DNA of 64,000 bases from Rhodospirillaceae bacterium (GCA_022843945.1 JALHMR010000001.1:1-64000), one strand, 5' to 3'; positions 33,053 through 41,822 are shown, counted from the first letter of the stretch. The notes: generated by a model from the letters alone, not told the origin. Program-made: numbers and translations.

Positions 33053-33901
33053 ATGGCCGCCAGTCCCGATCAAACAGTTCACGCCGAGATCCGCAACGTC
33101 ACCCGGGTCTATCCCGCCGCTACCGCCGGCCAGCCGCCGGTGCACGCGCTGGGTCCGCTCGACCTCAGCCTGGCGCGCGGCGAGTTCTTCGCCGTGGTCG
33201 GCCCCTCGGGCTGCGGCAAGTCGACCCTGCTCGAAGTGCTCGCGGGGCTGCAGCCGGCAACCGAGGGAACGATTACCTTCGAGGGCAAGCCGGTGCGGGG
33301 CGAGGTGCCCGACGGGATCGGCGTCGTCTTCCAGGAGGATGCGAGCTTCCCCTGGCTCAGCGTCTGGGACAACGTCGCCTTCGGCCTGCGCCGCGCCGGC
33401 ATGGAGGGGGCGGAGACCGAGCGCCGGGTGCGCGACGCGCTCGCCTTCATGGGCCTCAAGGATTTCGCCAGGGCCTATCCCGCCCAGCTCTCCGGCGGCA
33501 TGCGCCAGCGCGTCTGCATCGCCCGCACGCTGGTGCTGCGCCCACGCCTGATCCTGCTCGACGAGCCGTTCGGGGCGCTCGATGCTCAGACTCGCCTGCT
33601 GATGGGCGACGAGCTCCTGCGCCTGTGGCGCGAGACCGGGGCCACCGTCTTTCTCATTACCCACGCGCTCGACGAGGCGACGATGCTCTCCGACCGGGTG
33701 GGCGCCATGTCAGCCCGGCCCGGCCGCTTCATCGACGTTATCCAGACCGGCTGGCCGCGCGAGCGCGACAGCCGCATCGTCGCCCGGCCCGAATTCGGCG
33801 CCGTCACCAGCCGGCTCTGGGAGCTGCTGCGCGAGGAATCGATCAAGGCGCTGGGCCATGCGGTCGGCACGCCGACGCCCGAGGCCGCGGCCGCGCAGTA
33901 G
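33053..33901 (+). CDS. ABC transporter ATP-binding protein, nitrate/sulfonate/taurine type
   Basis: A 282-residue ATPase subunit. Walker A GPSGCGKSTLLEVLAG, Q-loop VVFQEDASFPWLSVWDNVAF, signature LSGGMRQRVCIARTLVLRP, Walker B LILLDEPFGALD and H-loop LITHALDEATMLSDRVGAMS are intact and match the SsuB/TauB/NrtD subfamily. No permease or periplasmic binding protein gene is next to it, so it either works with components coded elsewhere or is left from a reduced operon. It follows the KKCGH lyase closely. A CRP-like palindrome begins at the last base of its stop codon. Confidence 0.9.
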   Translation: MAASPDQTVHAEIRNVTRVYPAATAGQPPVHALGPLDLSLARGEFFAVVGPSGCGKSTLLEVLAGLQPATEGTITFEGKPVRGEVPDGIGVVFQEDASFPWLSVWDNVAFGLRRAGMEGAETERRVRDALAFMGLKDFARAYPAQLSGGMRQRVCIARTLVLRPRLILLDEPFGALDAQTRLLMGDELLRLWRETGATVFLITHALDEATMLSDRVGAMSARPGRFIDVIQTGWPRERDSRIVARPEFGAVTSRLWELLREESIKALGHAVGTPTPEAAAAQ

Positions 33902-33914
33902 TGACGGCCGTCAC
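33901..33914. promoter_or_regulatory. Perfect 14-bp palindrome, second CRP-like operator candidate
   Basis: GTGACGGCCGTCAC followed by AT, identical over 16 bp to 23333-23348. It ends 58 bp before the GTG of the VOC gene and could control that gene and, by read-through, rmuC and its partners. Confidence 0.5.
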
Positions 33915-33972
33915 ATCGACAACCACCGTTGCCGGCCTATCCTTGGGCCGGGTTCAACCGCGGAGACGTGCC

Positions 33973-34359
33973 GTGACGACACTCCCTCCCAAGACCAGAC
34001 TGGGACCCCTGGGCCAGATCGCCTTGTCGGCCGCCGACGCCGAGCGCACGCTCGCCTTCTATCGTGACACGCTCGGCCTGCCCTTCCTGTTCCGTTACGG
34101 CAACCTGGTGTTCTTCGATTGCGGCGGCGTGCGGCTGCTGATCGAGTGCGGCGAGGAGGCGCCCGAGGCCGAGAAGTCCGGCTGCCTCTACTACCGGGTC
34201 GACGATATCGACCGCGCCTACGCCGACCTGAGCGCGCGCGGTGTCGCGTTCGACGGCAAGCCCCATCTGATTGCGCGCATGCCGGACCACGAGCTGTGGA
34301 TGGCCTTCTTCAAGGACCCGGACGGCAACCAGCTCGCCCTCATGCAGGAGAAGCGCTGA
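33973..34359 (+). CDS. VOC family (glyoxalase-like) protein
   Basis: A 128-residue protein with two beta-alpha-beta-beta-beta modules. LGQIALSAADAERTLAFYRD begins the first and VDDIDRAYADLSARGVAF the second, ending FFKDPDGNQLALMQEK with the conserved metal-binding Glu region. The GTG at 33973 is preceded by GGAGA. VOC members include glyoxalase I, dioxygenases and resistance proteins; the substrate here is unknown. A CRP-like palindrome lies 58 bp upstream. Confidence 0.85.
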   Translation: MTTLPPKTRLGPLGQIALSAADAERTLAFYRDTLGLPFLFRYGNLVFFDCGGVRLLIECGEEAPEAEKSGCLYYRVDDIDRAYADLSARGVAFDGKPHLIARMPDHELWMAFFKDPDGNQLALMQEKR

Positions 34360-34429
34360 GGGACGCTCGACCGGGCCGTTTTCCGGGCGTATGTAGGCTA
34401 CTGACCGTCAGTTCCTCTCCGAGTCGCCC

Positions 34430-35902
34430 ATGGATATCCTGGCCCTCCTTCCCTGGCTCGCCGCCCTCGTATGGCTGGTTGCCACCGTCATTTTTTACAA
34501 AAAGATGCGGACGGCCCAGGATGATGCGACACAGGCGCGCAGCGATCTCTACGATCAAGCGACCATGGCCGCGGCAGCCAATCTCGAGGAGGCCCGCAAG
34601 GCCGCAGCCGCCGAAGCCAAGCTCACCGAGGCCCGCGCCCGCATCGAGGATCTCGAGGCGCAACATAACATAGCGACGACACGTGCCACCCAGGCGGAGA
34701 AAGACGCCGCGCTGGCGCGACAATCCGTGGCTGAGATGCAAGCCCGCATCGCGGATTGGGAGACGGTGAAGCAGCAAGGCCAGGAGGCGGCGAAGGCGGC
34801 GGTTCTGGAAACCGCGGCAACGGTCTCGACCAAGCTGCTGGAGGACCACAAGCGCGAGACCGAAGCCGCCAAGAAGGAGAGCGAAGCCAAGGTCCAGCAG
34901 GCGAAGGAGGAGTTCTCCAAGCACGTGAATACGATCGCTGGCTCCGTCGCCACCTTGAATACGTTGGTGAGCGAAAACCGCACGACGGTCGATACCGTGG
35001 TGCGGGCGCTGTCAACACCCGGGGGCGCCGGCCAATCGGCGGAAATCGGGCTGGAAAATACGCTGAAGTCCTTCGGGCTGGAGCGCGGCCGCGATTTCCT
35101 GATCCAGCATTCGCTCACCGACGGCGACAGCAATCGCAAGCTGCGGCCTGACGCCATTGTCTTCTTGCCAAGCGAGTCGGTCCTGGTCGTGGACAGCAAG
35201 GCCTCGAAGTTTGTGCTCGAGATCGCTCAGGCCGAGGGCACATCGGACGAGGCGGCCGCCTACGCCCGGCTGGCGAGTTCGATGAATGCCCATCTACGTT
35301 CGCTGGCCAGCAAGGACTACAGAGGCATCATTCTGGAGGTGTATCGCAAAGCCGGCCGGCAGGGTGACATCCGTCGCATCATCAGCGTCATGTATGTGGC
35401 GCAGGACGGGGTTCTGGAACGGCTGAAGCGCGCCGATCCCGATTTCGCCCGCAAGGCGGCGGAGTTCCAAATCATTCCCGTCGGCCCCGCCGGCCTCGCC
35501 TGCATGGTCGGCTTCGCCCGGGTCGATATCGACGCCGGTCGGCAGGTCGCCAACCAGGAATCGATCGTGCGGGCCTCGCAGAAGCTTCTCGATGGCATCA
35601 CCGCCACCCTCACCCACGCGGCCGCGGTCGGCACGAGCATCAAGGGTGCGGCAGAACACTTCGCCAAGTTTGCCGGCTCGGTGAATAAGACGCTGCTTCC
35701 GAGCGCGCGCCTGCTGCCCCCGCTCGGTGTGCGGCCGGAGAAGAAGCCCCTACCGGCCAACCTGCCGGTCATCCAGGTTGTCGGGCTCGACGGCCACACC
35801 ACGATCAACGGCGAGGCCAGCGAAGATGAAGCGCTGGCGCTAGCGTCGCCGGCAGAGGAACAAGCCGACCCCGCCGCCGCCCTGGCTCCGCCCAAGGTGT
35901 AG
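34430..35902 (+). CDS. rmuC: DNA recombination protein RmuC
   Basis: A 490-residue protein of the RmuC family, which limits recombination at inverted repeats. It has an N-terminal membrane anchor (LLPWLAALVWLVATVIFYKK), a long coiled coil at about 28-180 and the PD-(D/E)XK-like nuclease domain. Its core is visible as RGRDFLIQH, KLRPDAIVFLP and VLVVDSKASKF, giving the Asp and DSK catalytic pattern, followed by ANQESIVRASQKLL. The C-terminal tail is acidic. A palindromic ACTGAC-C-GTCAGT lies 18 bp upstream of the start. The quinone-reductase-like gene starts 1 bp after it. Confidence 0.9.
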   Translation: MDILALLPWLAALVWLVATVIFYKKMRTAQDDATQARSDLYDQATMAAAANLEEARKAAAAEAKLTEARARIEDLEAQHNIATTRATQAEKDAALARQSVAEMQARIADWETVKQQGQEAAKAAVLETAATVSTKLLEDHKRETEAAKKESEAKVQQAKEEFSKHVNTIAGSVATLNTLVSENRTTVDTVVRALSTPGGAGQSAEIGLENTLKSFGLERGRDFLIQHSLTDGDSNRKLRPDAIVFLPSESVLVVDSKASKFVLEIAQAEGTSDEAAAYARLASSMNAHLRSLASKDYRGIILEVYRKAGRQGDIRRIISVMYVAQDGVLERLKRADPDFARKAAEFQIIPVGPAGLACMVGFARVDIDAGRQVANQESIVRASQKLLDGITATLTHAAAVGTSIKGAAEHFAKFAGSVNKTLLPSARLLPPLGVRPEKKPLPANLPVIQVVGLDGHTTINGEASEDEALALASPAEEQADPAAALAPPKV

Positions 35903-35903
35903 C

Positions 35904-36494
35904 GTGCGGATCCAGGTCGTCCACGGCCATCCGCTCACCGACAGCTACAATGCCGCGCTGTTCCAGCGCATCACCGGGACGCTGCGCGACGGCGGCCACG
36001 AGGTGGTCGCCACCGACCTCTACCGCGAGAATTTCCAGCCGGCGCTGACCGAGGCCGAGCGCCGCTCCTACTTCGCGCCGCCCTACGACGGCGGCGGCGT
36101 GGCCCGCTACATCGAGACCCTGCGCTCGATCGACGGCCTCATCCTGTGCTTTCCGCACTGGTGGTATTCGATGCCGGCGATCATGAAGGGCTATGTCGAC
36201 CGCGTCTGGGGCCCCGGCATCGCCTTCACCCATGACCGCGCGGGCGGGCGTATCCTGCCGCTCCTGACACACATCAAGTTGTTCGGCGTGGTGACCAGCT
36301 ACGGCGCGCCGTGGTGGGTGGTGCGGCTCCATGCCGGTGATCCCGGCCGCAAGGTGCTGATGCGAGGGCTTCGGCCGTTGTGCCATGCCAAGGCCAGGAG
36401 CTTCTACCTGGCGCATTACGACATGGACCGCTCGACCCCGGCGACGCGCAGCGCATTTCTCGATAAGGTGACGCAGCAGATGAAGAGGGTCTGA
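35904..36494 (+). CDS. Flavodoxin-fold NAD(P)H-dependent oxidoreductase
   Basis: A 196-residue protein of the MdaB/KefF/NQO-type flavodoxin-like family, which carries FMN or FAD and reduces quinones or similar acceptors. It begins (GTG) MRIQVVHGHPLTDSYNAALF, the phosphate-binding loop, and has the FPHWWYSMPAIMKGYVDRVW block typical of the family and the TSYGAPWW substrate loop. It starts one base after the rmuC stop and overlaps the following isomerase by one base, so it is in an operon. Confidence 0.87.
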   Translation: MRIQVVHGHPLTDSYNAALFQRITGTLRDGGHEVVATDLYRENFQPALTEAERRSYFAPPYDGGGVARYIETLRSIDGLILCFPHWWYSMPAIMKGYVDRVWGPGIAFTHDRAGGRILPLLTHIKLFGVVTSYGAPWWVVRLHAGDPGRKVLMRGLRPLCHAKARSFYLAHYDMDRSTPATRSAFLDKVTQQMKRV

Positions 36495-37078
36495 TGGCCC
36501 AGCCCGTCGATTTCTTTTTCTTCTACGGCAGTCTCTACACCTATATCGCGGTCATGCGCATCGACGCGGCGGCGAAGGCCGCCGGCGTCAGCGTGCGCTG
36601 GCGGCCGTTCAACCTGCGCGCCATCATGATCGAGCAGAACAACGTGCCGGCGCGCAACCCGGTGAAGATGCGCTATGTCTGGCGCGACATCGAGCGGCGC
36701 TGCCAGGCCTACGGCCTGCCCTTCCGCGCCGGCCCGCCCTATCCCGTCGATCCGGAGCTCCGGGTCAACCGCGTCGGCACGGTCGCCGCGGTGGAGGGCT
36801 GGTGCCCGGAATTCAGCCGCGCCGTCTACACGGCCTGGATGCGGGACCACCAGGCGCCGCACGAGCACCTGGAGAGAACCCTGCGTGACCTGGGCAAGGA
36901 CCCCCTTGCCGTGCTGGTCCAGGCCGATGACGACGTCACCAAGGCGCAGCTCGAATCCGAGACGAACGCGGCGCGTGACCTGGGCATCTTCGGCGCCCCG
37001 ACCTTCGCCGTGGGCAGCGAGATCTTCTGGGGCGGGGATCGGCTGGACGAGGCCCTGGCCTACGCCAAAGGACGCTGA
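36494..37078 (+). CDS. 2-hydroxychromene-2-carboxylate isomerase family protein (DsbA-like)
   Basis: A 194-residue thioredoxin-fold protein of the glutathione S-transferase kappa / HCCA isomerase family. The start PVDFFFFYGSLYTYIAVMRI shows the DF..ySP..Y pattern with Ser in place of the DsbA cysteines; RWRPFNLRAIM, NPVKMRYVWRDIERRCQAYG and the end GIFGAPTFAVGSEIFWGGDR are family hallmarks. Such enzymes isomerise aromatic breakdown products using glutathione. No naphthalene genes are near, so the substrate is open. Coupled with the flavodoxin-like gene by TGATG. Confidence 0.9.
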   Translation: MAQPVDFFFFYGSLYTYIAVMRIDAAAKAAGVSVRWRPFNLRAIMIEQNNVPARNPVKMRYVWRDIERRCQAYGLPFRAGPPYPVDPELRVNRVGTVAAVEGWCPEFSRAVYTAWMRDHQAPHEHLERTLRDLGKDPLAVLVQADDDVTKAQLESETNAARDLGIFGAPTFAVGSEIFWGGDRLDEALAYAKGR

Positions 37079-37083
37079 CGCCG

Positions 37084-38055
37084 ATGTTGCAGCCGGTCGA
37101 CAAGCTCGAGATCCGGATTCTGGTCGACAACGCCACCGACGGCTTGTCGAGCATCCCGGGCCATGTCGAATCGGAGTTCACCGATCACTGGCGCCGCGGC
37201 CTGGGCGTGCTCGCCGGCAAGGATCTGTGCTGCGCGGCGCACGGCCTGTCCTGCCTGATCACCGCGACACGCGGCACGACCAGCCACACAATGTTGTTCG
37301 ATGCCGGCCCGGACCCCGACGTGTTCGAGATCAACGTCCGTCGCCTGGGTGTCGACCTCGGCGGCGTCGAGGCGATGATGCTGTCGCACGGCCACTGGGA
37401 CCATGCCGGCGGCATGCTGCGGGCACTCGAGCTGATCCGGGCGCGCAACGGCGGCGCTGCGGTCCCCTACTACGCCCACCCCGAGATGTTTCATTCGCGG
37501 GCCCGGCAGCTGCCCAACGGCGCCAAGCAGCCGATGGAAGATGTGCCGTCGATCGCCGCGCTGACGGCGCACGGGGCCCGCGTCGTCGCCACCGCCGAGC
37601 CGCAGACCCTCCTCGACGACATGTTCAATGTCAGCGGCGAGGTGCCGCGCGTCACGGCGTTTGAAAAGGGATTGCTCAACCACTTCCGCCGCAAGGACGG
37701 CGGTGACTGGGAGCCCGATCCCTGGGTGACCGACGAGCGCTGGCTGGCCGTCCATGTCGCCGGCAAGGGGCTGGTCGTGTTCTCCGCCTGCTCCCATGCC
37801 GGCGTGGTCAACGTGCTGAAGCATGCGAAGGCGACGTTTCCGGATACGCCGCTCCATTGCGTGATGGGAGGCCTGCACCTGTCCGGGCCGACCGAGAAGG
37901 TCATCCCTGAGACAATCGGCGGGCTCGGAGAATTCGGCCTGGCCTATATCGCCGCCGGACACTGCACCGGCTTTCGCGCCACCGCCGCCCTGCTCAACGC
38001 CTTCAGCGACAAGGTGCTCACACCCACCGCCGTGGGCAAGCGCTTCAGCTTCTAG
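37084..38055 (+). CDS. Metallo-beta-lactamase fold hydrolase (COG1237-like)
   Basis: A 323-residue metal hydrolase. The metal motif is MLSHGHWDHAGGM and the preceding MLFDAGPDPDVF loop, FSACSHAGVVNVL and VMGGLHLSG are typical of the subgroup related to dihydropterin-ribofuranosyl-aminobenzene phosphate synthases. The name of that subgroup refers to an archaeal pathway, so only the fold and metal chemistry are inferred here. It starts 5 bp after the isomerase and ends the rmuC operon; 4 bp separate it from the convergent EcsC gene. Confidence 0.87.
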   Translation: MLQPVDKLEIRILVDNATDGLSSIPGHVESEFTDHWRRGLGVLAGKDLCCAAHGLSCLITATRGTTSHTMLFDAGPDPDVFEINVRRLGVDLGGVEAMMLSHGHWDHAGGMLRALELIRARNGGAAVPYYAHPEMFHSRARQLPNGAKQPMEDVPSIAALTAHGARVVATAEPQTLLDDMFNVSGEVPRVTAFEKGLLNHFRRKDGGDWEPDPWVTDERWLAVHVAGKGLVVFSACSHAGVVNVLKHAKATFPDTPLHCVMGGLHLSGPTEKVIPETIGGLGEFGLAYIAAGHCTGFRATAALLNAFSDKVLTPTAVGKRFSF

Positions 38056-38059
38056 GGCT

Positions 38060-38932
38060 TCAGGTCAGCGAGCGGGCGATGACGTCATAGCCGGCCTTGA
38101 CGATCCGCCCGCCATGGGCGCGCTCCAGCCGGCGGACGATGAAGTGGCCGCGGGCCTTGTCCTGGAAGTGATCCATGAAGACGAAGTTGATCGTCGCCCC
38201 GGCCAGCGCGCCGGCGATCGGCACGGCCTGGGCCGAGACCTTCATCAGCGCGGCACTGCCGAACTTGTTGGCGATCTTCACGGCGAGCTTGGGCAACAGG
38301 TCGGCGAGAGACATGCCGGCCGCCTGGACGAGCGCGTCGGCGATGGCCACGCGCACGGCGTAGTAGCCGCTCTCGCCCGCGTCGTCGGAGGGCGAGCGCC
38401 CGCCCATGGCCAGCACCGACAGGCAGGTGGCCTTGAACTCGTCGCTGGCGATGTCCTCGCCTTCGTCGAGGCCGATCTGGGCGATGCCGCGCAGAATCAG
38501 GGCCGTGGTCACCGGCAGCTCGACGATCGTGCCGGCAAAGCCGCCCGCCCCGCCCATGCCGCCGGCGATCACCGTGCTGGCCTTGGCCACCCAGTCATGC
38601 CGCAAGGCCGCGGCGAGCCAGGGCCGGCGCCGGATGCTCGCGGGCGGCGGGCCCAGGCTGAGCAGGGCCGCCTTCATGCTGTAGGCGAGGGCCGCATCGA
38701 CGGCCGTCTTGACCACCGCCGTCGCCGGTCCCGGCAGCTGGCCGACCAGTTTTTCCACCGGCGAGCCGACGAGATTGGCGAGGCGCACCGGCAGGCTGGC
38801 GGATTCCAAGAGCCCGACGGCGCGCGTCAGGTCGGCCAGCTCCTGCGCCGACAGTCCCGCGAAATCGGGGCCGGGAACATAGGCTTTGGGTTGAGTGCGG
38901 GGTTGCGCGGCAAGCGCGGTGTTGTGTCTCAT
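38060..38932 (-). CDS. EcsC family protein
   Basis: A 290-residue protein named after B. subtilis EcsC, a membrane-linked protein of unclear role. Conserved parts are VKTAVDAALAYSMKAAL, GGMGGAGGFAGTIVELPVTT (a Gly-rich segment that could enter the membrane), ALILRGIAQIGLDEGEDI and VPIAGALAGATINFVFMDHF. It lies between the rmuC operon and recR, 41 bp past the recR stop, and may be transcribed with recR. Confidence 0.85.
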   Translation of the reverse strand: MRHNTALAAQPRTQPKAYVPGPDFAGLSAQELADLTRAVGLLESASLPVRLANLVGSPVEKLVGQLPGPATAVVKTAVDAALAYSMKAALLSLGPPPASIRRRPWLAAALRHDWVAKASTVIAGGMGGAGGFAGTIVELPVTTALILRGIAQIGLDEGEDIASDEFKATCLSVLAMGGRSPSDDAGESGYYAVRVAIADALVQAAGMSLADLLPKLAVKIANKFGSAALMKVSAQAVPIAGALAGATINFVFMDHFQDKARGHFIVRRLERAHGGRIVKAGYDVIARSLT

Positions 38933-38973
38933 TCCAGCAGCCTAGCCGACAATTCGGGCGAAATGAGGCAGCC

Positions 38974-39567
38974 CTAGACGGACCGTCGCGCGCGGAGCGC
39001 CGCGGTCAGGGTGCCGTCGTCGAGATAGTCCAGTTCCCCGCCCACCGGCACGCCGTGGGCCAGGCGCGTGACCTGGACCTGCGTGCCGGCCAGCCGGTCG
39101 GTGACGTAATGCGCGGTGGTCTGGCCTTCCACCGTGGCGTTCATGGCCAGGATGATCTCCTTGACCTCCGAGGCCGAGGCGCGCTCCACCAGCCGGGCGA
39201 TGCTCAGGTCCTCGGGGCCAACGCCGTCGAGGGCCGAGAGCACGCCGCCGAGCACATGATAGCGCCCGCGGAAGGCCGCCGAGCGCTCGATCGCCCAGAG
39301 ATCGGCGACTTCCTCGACGACACAGATCTGCGAGACGTCGCGCTTGGCCCCGGCGCAGATCGAGCAGGGATCGATGGTGTCGAGATTGCCGCAGGTCGTG
39401 CAGGTCACGATGCGCTCGGCGGCCAGGTCGAGCGCCTCGGCCAGCGGCTTGAGCAGCGTCTCGCGTTTCTTCAGGAGATCGAGTGCGGCACGCCGGGCCG
39501 AGCGCGGCCCCAGGCCGGGAAGTTTGGCGAGGAGTTGGATCAGCGTCTCGATTTCGGGGCCGGTCAT
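38974..39567 (-). CDS. recR: Recombination mediator RecR
   Basis: A 197-residue protein that with RecO and RecF loads RecA at gaps. It begins [20 protein letters not shown] with the helix-hairpin-helix ([15 protein letters not shown]), the four-Cys zinc finger [16 protein letters not shown] and the Toprim domain starting [19 protein letters not shown], plus the C-terminal [19 protein letters not shown]. It follows ybaB and dnaX on the same strand, the usual order, but a repeat of about 100 bp separates it from ybaB. Confidence 0.96.
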   Translation of the reverse strand: MTGPEIETLIQLLAKLPGLGPRSARRAALDLLKKRETLLKPLAEALDLAAERIVTCTTCGNLDTIDPCSICAGAKRDVSQICVVEEVADLWAIERSAAFRGRYHVLGGVLSALDGVGPEDLSIARLVERASASEVKEIILAMNATVEGQTTAHYVTDRLAGTQVQVTRLAHGVPVGGELDYLDDGTLTAALRARRSV

Positions 39568-39581
39568 CGTTCGTCCCAGTC

Positions 39582-39680
39582 GTCACCCCGGGCAAGCCGC
39601 GTCCGCGCGGCGCGACCCGGGGTCCATTGTGCCGCTGGAAAGATGGACCCCGGCTCGCGCTTCGCTTGGCCGGGGTGACA
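39582..39680. repeat. Palindromic repeat, family A, full element
   Basis: A 99-bp imperfect palindrome with outer arms GTCACCCCGG and CCGGGGTGAC, a second pair CCCGGGGTCCAT / ATGGACCCCGG, and the connector ATTGTGCCGCTGGAA, which matches the 6522-6608 copy. It lies within the ybaB-recR gap and may process or weaken the transcript there. Confidence 0.88.
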
Positions 39681-39710
39681 GTTGGAACTAAGCGTCGACA
39701 ATCGCGCCAC

Positions 39711-40034
39711 TTAGAAAGGAAGCTTCATGCCCGGCGGCAGGTTGAGGCCGCCGGTCACCTCTTTCATCTGCTCGGCCGCCGCGGTCTCGACCTTGGCGCG
39801 GGCGTCGTTGATCGCCGCGACGATCAGGTCCTCGAGAACCTCGACCTCTTTGGGATCGACGAGCGAGGGCTCGATCTTGAGCTTCTTGATCTCGCCCTTG
39901 CCGCTGACCGTGGCGCGCACCAGGCCGCCGCCAGCCGCCCCATCGATCTCCATCTGGGCCAGTCTTTCCTGCATCTCGGCCATCTTAGTCTGCATCACTT
40001 GCGCCTGCTTCATCAGCTGGCCGAGATTCTTCAT
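39711..40034 (-). CDS. ybaB: YbaB/EbfC nucleoid-associated protein
   Basis: A 107-residue DNA-binding protein with the family's helix-rich start ([20 protein letters not shown]), a central beta-sheet with [20 protein letters not shown] and the closing [15 protein letters not shown]. Members dimerise into a tweezer-like shape and bind DNA. It starts 3 bp after the dnaX stop, the classic arrangement. Confidence 0.95.
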   Translation of the reverse strand: MKNLGQLMKQAQVMQTKMAEMQERLAQMEIDGAAGGGLVRATVSGKGEIKKLKIEPSLVDPKEVEVLEDLIVAAINDARAKVETAAAEQMKEVTGGLNLPPGMKLPF

Positions 40035-40037
40035 CGT

Positions 40038-41822
40038 CTAGTCCTCCACGTCCTCGTCGCTGCCGAGCGGCATCTCATCGCCGCCGGATGCGGGTGTTGC
40101 CGTCTCGGCGGCCATGCCGCGCACCGCCTCGATGGTCGCCCCGGGAAAGGCCTTGAGCACAGCATCGACCAGCGGATGGGTCGCCGCCGCGGCCTTCACC
40201 GCCTCGCGCTGGACATGCGCCTGCTGGGCCAGGGTCGGCGCCCCGTCAGCGTTGACGTCCATGAAGATCGTCCAGGTGCGGCCGGTCCAGCGCTCGAGCA
40301 GCGGCTTGAGCAAGGCGTTCAGATTGCGCGGCGCGTGCGAGCCGGGATGGAAGACCAGCTTGCCCGGCTCGAAGCTCACCAGGTGGACGTTGTTCACCAG
40401 ATGCGCATGCAGGATGCCCTCGCGCTTGGCCTCGAAAAGCTGGACGAGCTCGGCGAAGCTCTGCGGATCGGGGCGATCGGCAGCGGGGGCCGGCGCCGCG
40501 TCCGGCTGCTGGCGCAGCGCCTGGACCTGGCCATTGCCGCCCATTCCGTTACCAGAAGGAGAACGAACACTCGTCGACGCGACGGCGGAGGTCCCCGGGC
40601 CGTTGCCGCCGCGCGTCGGCACGCTGCCGCGCGAGGCGGGGGCGGCCGAGCCGTTGCCGCTGGCGCTGCCGGCGATGATCTCGCCCGGTGTCGGCAGGTC
40701 CGCCGTATAGGTGAGCCGCACCATGACCATCTCGGCCGCGGCCAGGGGCGAGGGCGCGTACTGGATCTCCGACAGGCCCTTGAGCAGCATCTGCCAGGCG
40801 CGGGCCAGCGTCGGCATCGCCAGCTTGGCAGCGAGATCGCGGCCGCGGGCCCGCTCGGCCTCGGGCACGGTCACATCGTCGGCCAGATCGGCGGCGATCT
40901 TGAGCCGGGTGAGCCAGTGCGTGACGTCGAGCAGGTCCTGCACGATCACCGCCGGATCGGCGCCCGAGCGATAGGCCTCGGCGAGCTGGGACAGCGCCGC
41001 CCTGGCGTCGCCCTTCATCAGCGATTCGAACAGGTCGAAGACCTGGGTGCGGTCGGCGAGGCCGAGCAGGCCGCGCACATCCGTCTCGCCGACATCGCCT
41101 TCGACATGGGCCAGGGCCCGGTCGAGCAGTGACAGACCGTCGCGCGCACTGCCGTCAGCGGCGCGACCAAGCAGCGCCGCGGCGGCCGGCGACAGCTTGC
41201 GGCCCTCTTTCTCGGCGATGGTCGACAGGTAGTTGCCCAGCACCGCCTGGTCGATACGCCGCAGGTCGAAGCGCTGGCAGCGCGACAGGACGGTGATCGG
41301 GACCTTGCGGATCTCGGTGGTGGCGAAGATGAACTTCACATGCTCGGGCGGCTCCTCGAGCGTCTTGAGCAGGGCGTTGAACGCCGGCTTCGACAGCATG
41401 TGGACTTCGTCGAGGATGTAGATCTTGTAGCGCGCCTTGACCGGGCGGTAGCGGGCCCCATCGGTCAGGTCGCGGATGTCGTCGACGCCGTTGTGGCTGG
41501 CGGCGTCCATCTCGACCACGTCCATGTGCCGGTCCTCGGCGATGCCCACGCAATGCTCGCACACGCCGCAGGGATCGAGGGTCGGCCCGCCCTTGCCGTC
41601 CGGGCCGACGCAGTTGAGCGCCCGGGCAACGATGCGTGCCGTGGTCGTCTTGCCGATACCGCGCACGCCGGTCATGACGAAGGCGTGGGCGATGCGGCCC
41701 GAGGCAATGGCGTTCGACAGGGTGCGGACCATCGCTTCCTGGCCGATCAGGTCGGCAAAGCGGGTCGGCCGGTACTTGCGGGCGAGGACGCGGTAGGGAG
41801 CGGGAGCCGGGCTGTCGGTCAT
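40038..41822 (-). CDS. dnaX: DNA polymerase III subunit tau (gamma/tau)
   Basis: A 594-residue clamp-loader ATPase. Walker A is MTGVRGIGKTTTARIVARAL, the zinc module has CGVCEHC plus an upstream Cys, Walker B and sensor parts are KIYILDEVHMLSKPAFNALL, and the arginine finger is SRCQRFDLRR. Domain III covers about 230-360, and a Ser/Gly/Pro-rich linker (about 385-430) leads to the tau-specific part that binds polymerase. No A-rich slippery site of the E. coli kind is visible, so a gamma product by frameshift is not predicted. SRP RNA lies upstream on the same strand. Confidence 0.96.
   Translation of the reverse strand: MTDSPAPAPYRVLARKYRPTRFADLIGQEAMVRTLSNAIASGRIAHAFVMTGVRGIGKTTTARIVARALNCVGPDGKGGPTLDPCGVCEHCVGIAEDRHMDVVEMDAASHNGVDDIRDLTDGARYRPVKARYKIYILDEVHMLSKPAFNALLKTLEEPPEHVKFIFATTEIRKVPITVLSRCQRFDLRRIDQAVLGNYLSTIAEKEGRKLSPAAAALLGRAADGSARDGLSLLDRALAHVEGDVGETDVRGLLGLADRTQVFDLFESLMKGDARAALSQLAEAYRSGADPAVIVQDLLDVTHWLTRLKIAADLADDVTVPEAERARGRDLAAKLAMPTLARAWQMLLKGLSEIQYAPSPLAAAEMVMVRLTYTADLPTPGEIIAGSASGNGSAAPASRGSVPTRGGNGPGTSAVASTSVRSPSGNGMGGNGQVQALRQQPDAAPAPAADRPDPQSFAELVQLFEAKREGILHAHLVNNVHLVSFEPGKLVFHPGSHAPRNLNALLKPLLERWTGRTWTIFMDVNADGAPTLAQQAHVQREAVKAAAATHPLVDAVLKAFPGATIEAVRGMAAETATPASGGDEMPLGSDEDVED

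Noticed and set aside
40038-41822. Programmed frameshift in dnaX giving a gamma subunit
   Set aside because: No A-rich slippery heptamer like that of E. coli is visible, and the frame is uninterrupted through the tau region.
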